DNA from: JAZQHR01 sp045540695
Lineage (GTDB): Bacteria; Bacillota; Clostridia; UMGS1810
Direction: 5' to 3'
Assembly: GCA_045540695.1 (NCBI GenBank)
Contig: JAZQHR010000044.1
Span: 1-19,436, forward strand
Length of the DNA stretch: 19,436 nucleotides
The translations under genes and the position numbers were made by a program. The first letter of the stretch is position 1; each line of letters opens with the position of its first letter. Below, one piece after another: positions 14,686 through 19,436 of the stretch. The notes under the pieces were generated by a model. That model saw only the letters and a list, made by a program, of their open reading frames with translations. It did no database searches and had not been told where the DNA came from.

Positions 14686-15693
14686 ATGAGTTCTAATAGG
14701 AAGTATGGGTTGGATTTTTTGAAATTCATCTGTTGTTTTATGGTTGTATGCTTACATGTTCCGTTACCAAATGGTATTCGTGATATTGTCGTACCGATTT
14801 CACGAATGGCTGTACCAATCTTTTTTATGATAACAGGTTATTTTTACTCATTTACAAAAGAAAGAGAACGGGAAAAAATTCAAATTGCTAAAATGGTAAA
14901 GCTATTAATTGGTAGCAATATTTTATATTTTACATATACTTTTGCGCTATGTTTTGTCAAAGGGAACAGTGTATTAAGCTATTTTAATATTAAAAATATT
15001 CAAAATTTTATTTTTCTAAACGAATCACCATTTGGTGCGCATTTATGGTATTTAGGAGCTATTTTATACGTTTTGATCATAATTTATTTTTTTGAAAAAT
15101 GGACTAATAGAGATAAACTATATTTTTTAATTCCTATTTTGCTTTTGACTGATTTATTATTAGGAAAATATTCGTTGCTAATTTTAAAAAAAGAATTCCC
15201 TATTATAGTTGTAAGAAACTTCCTTTTCGTAGGGTTACCTTATTTTTTGCTTGGTGACTTTTTCTTTAAGAAAAAAATAAATATTAAGCCCAAACACTTA
15301 ATCTTATTAATAATATTCTTTGCATGCACAACTTTGGTTGAACGCTTTTTGTTGGAAAAATTTGAATTGAATACAACGAGAGATCACTATTTTAGTACAT
15401 CGTTTTTAGCAGTTTTTGCTTTTCAGTTAGCGTGTTGCAATGGAAATAATGTGAAAAATGACTTTTATAAAAAATGTTGTTGTGTTGGATCAAAATTGAG
15501 CTTGGGTATTTATATAATACATCCAATAATTATAGTTGGAGTATATGCAGTTGAAAAAATTTTAAAAAATACAATCATATTGAATATATATCATTATTTA
15601 GCACCTTTGTTTGTGTTCATAATTTCCATTTTAATAGTAAAAGCAAAAAAAGATTTATTTAATAAGTTTAATTTTTTAAATAAAAACACGTAA
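14686..15693 (+). CDS. Acyltransferase family 3 membrane protein
   Basis: A 335-residue integral membrane protein with about ten hydrophobic segments. The N terminus YGLDFLKFICCFMVVCLHVP has the conserved Arg/Lys-LDFLK-type opening and the catalytic-type His of acyltransferase-3 proteins. SRMAVPIFFMITGYF and AHLWYLGAILYV are also standard for the family. These enzymes move acetyl or other acyl groups onto cell-surface polysaccharides, peptidoglycan or antibiotics; the acceptor here is unknown. The gene is visibly more AT-rich than its neighbours, with long A and T runs and a Lys/Ile/Phe-rich protein, which suggests acquisition by transfer or relaxed selection. It starts at ATG after GAGGGGAG, 61 bases behind the methyltransferase. 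No terminator is evident on either side. Confidence 0.85.
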   Translation: MSSNRKYGLDFLKFICCFMVVCLHVPLPNGIRDIVVPISRMAVPIFFMITGYFYSFTKEREREKIQIAKMVKLLIGSNILYFTYTFALCFVKGNSVLSYFNIKNIQNFIFLNESPFGAHLWYLGAILYVLIIIYFFEKWTNRDKLYFLIPILLLTDLLLGKYSLLILKKEFPIIVVRNFLFVGLPYFLLGDFFFKKKINIKPKHLILLIIFFACTTLVERFLLEKFELNTTRDHYFSTSFLAVFAFQLACCNGNNVKNDFYKKCCCVGSKLSLGIYIIHPIIIVGVYAVEKILKNTIILNIYHYLAPLFVFIISILIVKAKKDLFNKFNFLNKNT

Positions 15694-15786
15694 AATTATA
15701 ATAGAAAGAAAATATCATATATTTTTAGATATGTTTTATATGTGTTCGAATATAATGTGATATAACAAATTAAAAAGGAGCATGTT

Positions 15787-16314
15787 ATGAACGCTATTGT
15801 AGTATATAAATCAAAATATGGTTCAACCAAGGCTTATGCCGAGTGGATTGCCGATGAGCTTGATTGCGAAGCAATTGATGCTAAAAACATAAAGATTGAT
15901 GACCTTGTAAAGTATGATACAATCGTATATGGTGGTGGTTTGTATGCCGAAGTTATAAATGGTCTGATTCTAATTACAAAGAATTTTGACAAACTTAAAG
16001 GTAAAAAGATTGCAGTATATACAACAGGCATTACACCACTTGAATTCCGTGATTACTATGATAAGATGGTTATCGAAAAGAATTTTAAAGATAAAGAAAT
16101 ACTTGATAATATCAAAGTGTTTAATTTCCTTGGTAAAATGAAACTTGATGAGTTGTCGCTTGTACATAGAACAGCACTAAAAACGCTTAAAAAGATTATG
16201 TCGACAAAAGAAAATCCAACCGATATGGAAAAACTTTTAGTTGACCTGTGTGATGCAGATGATGATTTTACTGATAGAAATGCAATAAAAGATCTAGTTG
16301 AATATGTAAAATAA
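15787..16314 (+). CDS. Flavodoxin-domain protein (HemG-like)
   Basis: The 175-residue protein is a single flavodoxin fold of the Flavodoxin_5/HemG type. The N-terminal strand MNAIVVYKSKYGSTKAYAEW supplies the FMN phosphate-binding loop SKYGSTKA. Then come the YDTIVYGGGLYAEVING loop and KKIAVYTTG. Relatives include menaquinone-dependent protoporphyrinogen oxidase HemG, but many clostridial homologues lack a haem pathway context and are probably electron carriers or quinone-type reductases. AAAAAGGAG lies before the ATG. No haem genes are nearby. A terminator directly follows. A TATAAT at 15751-15756 could be its promoter but lacks a recognisable -35 box. Confidence 0.85.
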   Translation: MNAIVVYKSKYGSTKAYAEWIADELDCEAIDAKNIKIDDLVKYDTIVYGGGLYAEVINGLILITKNFDKLKGKKIAVYTTGITPLEFRDYYDKMVIEKNFKDKEILDNIKVFNFLGKMKLDELSLVHRTALKTLKKIMSTKENPTDMEKLLVDLCDADDDFTDRNAIKDLVEYVK

Positions 16315-16341
16315 AAGAGATGCCCAAAGCATCTCTTTTTT
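16313..16341. terminator. Bidirectional terminator after the flavodoxin gene
   Basis: An 11-bp perfect stem (AAAAGAGATGC, 16313-16323; GCATCTCTTTT, 16329-16339) with a 5-base loop and a T tail. It overlaps the flavodoxin stop codon and lies 4 bases from the convergent gene's stop, so it probably serves both strands. Confidence 0.9.
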
Positions 16342-16345
16342 AAGT

Positions 16346-17818
16346 TTATTCTTCTAAATAATCAGGGTTTGCAATATCTATTCCGTATTCCCATTCGTTT
16401 GAACCGTACCAGTTTGAAATGTTATAAAAATCACCGTTAAGCACTTTTTCAATAAATTCGTGGCTTAGTGCTGTTTTACCGTTTATTACTTTTACAGGCT
16501 CGCCAAGGATTATTTCCATACCATCTTTTACCACTACGTTACTTCCTTCTACAAGCTTTATATTATTAAAGAATTTACTTTCAGATGTGATGGTAGTGGT
16601 ACCATTATCCCACGAAATGTATGCTTCACCATAGGTTAATTCAGAAAAAAGCTCTCGTAATGGTACATACGCTATGCCATTTTCGATTAGAGGTTCATTT
16701 GTGTATATATATAAATATTCGTATGGTTGTACATAGTCATCATCATAATCATATATTACTTCAGGATTGCTATAATCTAATAGGTTAATTGTGTTTTCAT
16801 CAGTAAGAGTAGGGAACTTAACTTTTTCGTTCTTATTTACTTTTGAAAATTCACTTTTTAAGTTTATAGTAAATGCGATGTTGCTGTTTTCCTTAGTTAA
16901 GCCTTCTGTATCAAATTCACCTGCAAGGGTTAATATATCATATAGATTTACATCTATGCTGATTTTTGATTCTTCGTCAATAACGACACCTTTATTATTA
17001 ACCTTGTATTTCATTTCAATGCCGTTTTTGCCAAAAATCTGAATACCACTAAGCATAAGCTTTAATTGATTTGCTTGTTCTTCTGTGAATGATACATCAG
17101 GTATCTGCGCCAGTTTTATAGATTCATATATTACATCTATAATCCAGCTTTTTGCCTGAGTATCGTTCATTTTAAGAATTAAATATCCGCTTTTATATGA
17201 TATATCGGCATTTTTCTTAATAGTGTCAAGTGAAATTTCACTTATTTTTTTCATAGTTTCTTCGTTGTATAGTGCGGATAATGAAGCTAATGCATTTTCT
17301 TCGCCGATATCATTAAAGAATTTAACGTAATCTATCACCATATATCTGTCTGAAGCAGGAGATGATATAATTATTTTATATTCAGGATTTTCTGCATTTG
17401 AAAAATCAAGCTTAATCCACATCTCATTTTTAGAATCAGCAGTTAGTGTAAGACTTTTGTTTATCATTATAGGTGTATTTGCCACTTGAGACAGATGCAT
17501 ATCTATCTTCTTAAAATCGTTAGATACATTGTATTTTATATCTATCTTTTGTGTAGAATCAAAAATACTTTCTACCATGGCTTTTAAGTCTACTATATCA
17601 GAAAATGTAATTCCTTTGTTTCCAAAAACATCGTCAATCAGCATTGAAGCTGCATCTAAAAGCTCAAGCGGTTTATCAAGCGTAAATGATATTTCGTTTG
17701 TAACATCAAAGCTAGAATATGTATTTTTGAATAAACTTTCGACAGTCGGTGCTGCAAATGCACTTATCGATGAAAAACACATAACCAATACAAGTAAAAT
17801 AGAAATAATTTTTTTCAT
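16346..17818 (-). CDS. Secreted protein with copper-amine-oxidase-like (stalk) C-terminal domain
   Basis: The protein, 490 residues from the chosen start, opens with a clear signal peptide, MKKIISILLVLVMCFSSISA, with likely cleavage after FAFA-type AFA. This second Met (17818) is preferred over the upstream ATG at 17854 because it starts the signal peptide and has AGAAAGG upstream. The central ~330 residues have alternating beta strands and repeated helix stretches of unknown function. The last ~90 residues (IENGIAYVPLRELFSE, YISWDNGTTTITSE, VVKDGMEIILGEPVKVING) match the copper amine oxidase N-terminal-like domain, a common module of clostridial secreted proteins that is not itself catalytic. 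There is no anchor motif. It has its own promoter at 17846-17875 and ends at the shared terminator. Function unknown; a surface or extracellular role is likely. Confidence 0.75.
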   Translation of the reverse strand: MKKIISILLVLVMCFSSISAFAAPTVESLFKNTYSSFDVTNEISFTLDKPLELLDAASMLIDDVFGNKGITFSDIVDLKAMVESIFDSTQKIDIKYNVSNDFKKIDMHLSQVANTPIMINKSLTLTADSKNEMWIKLDFSNAENPEYKIIISSPASDRYMVIDYVKFFNDIGEENALASLSALYNEETMKKISEISLDTIKKNADISYKSGYLILKMNDTQAKSWIIDVIYESIKLAQIPDVSFTEEQANQLKLMLSGIQIFGKNGIEMKYKVNNKGVVIDEESKISIDVNLYDILTLAGEFDTEGLTKENSNIAFTINLKSEFSKVNKNEKVKFPTLTDENTINLLDYSNPEVIYDYDDDYVQPYEYLYIYTNEPLIENGIAYVPLRELFSELTYGEAYISWDNGTTTITSESKFFNNIKLVEGSNVVVKDGMEIILGEPVKVINGKTALSHEFIEKVLNGDFYNISNWYGSNEWEYGIDIANPDYLEE

Positions 17819-17845
17819 AGTATAATCACAACCTTTCTTAATATT

Positions 17846-17875
17846 ATTATACAATATTTATAAAAATCAAGTCAA
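17846..17875 (-). promoter_or_regulatory. Sigma-A promoter of the secreted-protein gene
   Basis: Reading leftward on the minus strand: TTGACT (17870-17875), 18 bases, TATAAT (17846-17851). It lies 28 bases before the chosen start codon at 17818, so the alternative ATG at 17854 lies upstream of the expected transcript start. Confidence 0.7.
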
Positions 17876-17925
17876 TGCATAATTGATAATATTATAATAA
17901 ATTATATACGTGATTTACTAGTTTG

Positions 17926-17964
17926 AAAAAATTTTAAAAAAATTTTAAAAAAATTTCAAAAAAA
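17926..17964 (+). promoter_or_regulatory. Phased A-tracts upstream of the tRNA promoter
   Basis: Four A6-A7 runs start at 17926, 17936, 17947 and 17958, spaced 10-11 bases, separated mostly by TTTT. Such helical phasing bends DNA and resembles an UP element for RNA polymerase alpha subunits. It ends just 3 bases before the -35 box at 17968. Confidence 0.6.
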
Positions 17965-17967
17965 CTA

Positions 17968-17996
17968 TTGACACCCTGAATTTTTTATGTTATTAT
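17968..17996 (+). promoter_or_regulatory. Promoter of the tRNA-Leu gene
   Basis: TTGACA (17968-17973), 17-base spacer and TATTAT (17991-17996), about 40 bases before the tRNA. The phased A-tracts directly upstream fit a strong stable-RNA promoter. Confidence 0.75.
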
Positions 17997-18037
17997 AAAC
18001 AAGTCGTTTGAGATAACTCAAATATAAAACACCAAAT

Positions 18038-18121
18038 GCGGGTGTGGCGGAATTGGCAGACGCGCTAGACTTAGGATCTAGTGTCCCCGACGTGAAGGTT
18101 CAAGTCCTTTCAGGCGCACCA
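18038..18121 (+). tRNA. tRNA-Leu(UAG), with two mismatches in the acceptor stem
   Basis: A type II tRNA. D-arm GGCGGAATTGGCAGACGC is the standard leucine form. The anticodon stem CTAGA/TCTAG encloses loop CTTAGGA with anticodon TAG. The long variable arm is GTC-CCC-GAC, the T-arm GAAGG-TTCAAGT-CCTTT, and CCA is encoded at 18119-18121. The acceptor 5' strand GCGGGTG would need CACCCGC on the 3' side; the sequence has CAGGCGC, so pairs 4-69 and 5-68 are G-G. The other five pairs form. It could be a damaged gene, an assembly artefact, or a tRNA whose 3' end was changed by recombination; see the findings. Confidence 0.85.
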
Positions 18122-18126
18122 CCACC

Positions 18127-18160
18127 CAAAACACTTATAGGAAATCCTATAAGTGTTTTG
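18127..18160. terminator. Terminator after the tRNA, facing the recombinase gene
   Basis: A 16-bp perfect inverted repeat (arms 18127-18142 and 18145-18160, TTATAGGA core) with A and T tracts on both sides. It follows the tRNA by 5 bases and lies 18 bases beyond the 3' end of the minus-strand recombinase gene, so it may end both. Confidence 0.85.
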
Positions 18161-18178
18161 TTGTTTATTGGAATAATA

Positions 18179-19436
18179 TTATGCTCCTACTTGAAATATC
18201 TCATCATCTACAATGAAATATTTTTTTAATAGGTCTTCTTTATTTTTGCTGATGAACGGCGATTTTAATTTCAAGTCAAGATTTAAGCCCTCTTCCGTTT
18301 CTTCAATGATGATCTTGTCAAACATCAGGTGAAGATTTGCATTACTGATGTTGTTTTCAGCTATAATGTCATCGAGAAGTTCTATAGAATGTTTAAGCAC
18401 AGATTTTCTTTCCTTGATTGTTTTATCAAGATTTTCTATCTCATAAACTTCCTTTTTGAAGTTTTCAATTTCATTTCGCCTTATCTCAATCATCTTATCG
18501 TACATATCAGCATTTTGCTTATCCTCAATCCTTTCCATAAGGATTTTCTGGATTTCAATCTCTGTATCCGAAATTCTTTCTTTTAGGTTTTCAAGCCTTT
18601 TCTCTGTCGTAGATTTTCCCGCTGCCCATTTCTTGACATCTGTTTCAACGTTTTCCCATAGTTCATCAAACATTAATCTTATCCCAATAAGTTCAGCTTG
18701 TACAATTTCATCAAGTCTCTCTTCCCTTATTCTGTGCGAAGTACAGTTCACATCGCTATATCGATGATAGCCATTACATACATATTCAACTCTGTCCGGA
18801 TTACCTTTTGTCTTCCTGACCTTTGCTACAAACGAGCATCCGCAGTCCGAACACTGTAGCAATCCTGAATACTTATGGCAAGGTTTGTTCTCACTTGCAC
18901 GAACTTTTTTCTTTACCTTGGCATTCAAGAATTCCTGAACCCGTTCCCACATTTCACGGGGGATAATTGCCGGGACCATATCCTCATGCCTGAACTGTTC
19001 CTCTATCGGAACTGCAACCTGTCGCTTTGTAATTCTGCTACGCTCATTCTGATGATTTACGACAGTTCCGCAGTAGAATTCATTTTTCAAAGTTCGCTTG
19101 ACTGATGAGTAATCCCATAAGAACTTGCTTGTAATTTTAGGTTTGTTATGTCCTTGCTTTTTGCCTATCAGCTTTAACTGATAGTATGCAGGGGATTTCA
19201 TACCTTTCTCGTTTAGTATTCTTGCTATTGCCTTTAAGCCATAGCCCTCAAGGTAAAGCTTGAATATCGTCCGAACTATTTCGGCAGGCTCTTCGACAAT
19301 TACAACCTCGTTAGTGTTCTTGTCTTTGAAATATCCCATTGGCGGAATCATTACAAGACCTTTTTGTTGCTTTTGTCTGAAGCCGTATATGACTTTTCTT
19401 TGTATATCCTTTGAATAACTATCATTCATAAGTCCC
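18179..19436 (-). CDS. Large serine recombinase, C-terminal part (N-terminal catalytic domain beyond the window)
   Basis: The frame stays open to the right edge (codons for Gly-Leu precede the ATG at 19429), so the Met there is internal. GLMNDSYSKDIQRKV is the usual end of the resolvase catalytic domain; the Ser nucleophile would lie further right. The visible part has the Recombinase domain (residues about 20-140, QKGLVMIPPMGYFKD and GYGLKAIARILNEKGMKSP). A zinc ribbon follows (YSGLLQCSDCGCSF ... YVCNGYHRYSDVNC), then a Lys/Glu-rich coiled coil (about 240-350) and a short C-terminal tail. These enzymes excise and integrate phages, ICEs and mobilisable transposons between short att sites. Its 3' end is 58 bases from tRNA-Leu. 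The recombinase is often the terminal gene of its element, so the left end of a mobile element is probably at or near 18122-18180. Confidence 0.9.
   Translation of the reverse strand, partial: GLMNDSYSKDIQRKVIYGFRQKQQKGLVMIPPMGYFKDKNTNEVVIVEEPAEIVRTIFKLYLEGYGLKAIARILNEKGMKSPAYYQLKLIGKKQGHNKPKITSKFLWDYSSVKRTLKNEFYCGTVVNHQNERSRITKRQVAVPIEEQFRHEDMVPAIIPREMWERVQEFLNAKVKKKVRASENKPCHKYSGLLQCSDCGCSFVAKVRKTKGNPDRVEYVCNGYHRYSDVNCTSHRIREERLDEIVQAELIGIRLMFDELWENVETDVKKWAAGKSTTEKRLENLKERISDTEIEIQKILMERIEDKQNADMYDKMIEIRRNEIENFKKEVYEIENLDKTIKERKSVLKHSIELLDDIIAENNISNANLHLMFDKIIIEETEEGLNLDLKLKSPFISKNKEDLLKKYFIVDDEIFQVGA

Noticed and set aside
17529..17825. 98-codon plus-strand frame opposite the secreted-protein start
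   Set aside because: It is the mirror of the signal-peptide region; the minus-strand protein has a clear signal peptide and promoter.
17819..17854. Upstream ATG of the secreted-protein gene
   Set aside because: It adds 12 polar residues before a perfect signal peptide and lies upstream of the expected transcription start.
18044..18229. 61-codon plus-strand frame starting MAELADALDLGSS
   Set aside because: It is a translation of the tRNA-Leu sequence and its terminator, a well-known false gene pattern.
1..19436. CRISPR array or complete insertion sequence
   Set aside because: No regularly spaced repeats and no transposase with terminal inverted repeats were seen; the only mobility gene is the serine recombinase at the right edge.

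Overview
The window looks like chromosomal DNA of a low-GC, Gram-positive, spore-forming anaerobe of the class Clostridia, probably a gut or plant-fibre fermenter. The basis is the AT-rich codon use with many AGA and ATA codons, strong AGGAGG-type ribosome sites, a cotJABC spore-coat operon, and several glycan-degradation genes. The species cannot be named from the sequence.

Layout. (1) 1-2469: the 3' part of a large secreted glycoside hydrolase family 3 enzyme followed by several carbohydrate-binding-like modules, closed by a terminator. (2) 2470-2892: an intergenic stretch with a 62-base relic of a second cotJC gene and a sigma-A promoter/operator. (3) 2893-11827: a sugar-catabolic locus. 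It holds a six-hairpin-type hydrolase, a LacI-family repressor, then a run of same-strand genes: a phosphomannose-isomerase-like cupin protein, a FIST-domain protein, a decayed beta-helix gene, a D-lyxose/mannose isomerase and an intracellular GH20 hexosaminidase-like enzyme. Identical 14-base pseudo-palindromes lie just downstream of the -10 boxes of the two promoters on either side of the repressor gene. The repressor therefore probably controls both transcripts. (4) 11870-13133: convergent terminator and the cotJC-cotJB-cotJA operon on the minus strand. (5) 13191-16341: an RlmD/RlmCD-type rRNA methyltransferase that appears to start at an ATT codon, an AT-rich acyltransferase-3 membrane protein and a HemG-like flavodoxin. 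(6) 16346-17875: a secreted protein with a stalk-type C-terminal domain, minus strand, with its promoter. (7) 17926-18160: a tRNA-Leu(UAG) unit with a phased A-tract promoter, an acceptor stem containing two adjacent G-G mismatches, and a terminator. (8) 18179-19436: the C-terminal part of a large serine recombinase, minus strand, running off the right edge, probably one end of a mobile element.

How the genes fit together. The LacI-regulated block encodes enzymes that would release sugars (hydrolase, GH20) and isomerise aldoses such as mannose or lyxose (cupin isomerases). No transporter or sugar kinase is visible, so import and phosphorylation must be encoded elsewhere or outside the window. 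The exact glycan is not determined; beta-linked HexNAc together with mannose/lyxose-type sugars is an inference.

The most unusual content is the evidence of recent gene turnover in and beside this locus. It includes a cotJC relic, a beta-helix gene reduced to its C-terminal third, and a 56-base direct repeat made from the GH20 translation start that flanks the D-lyxose isomerase gene. A FIST sensor-like protein and an N-terminally extended phosphomannose-isomerase-like protein are unexpected members of a sugar operon.
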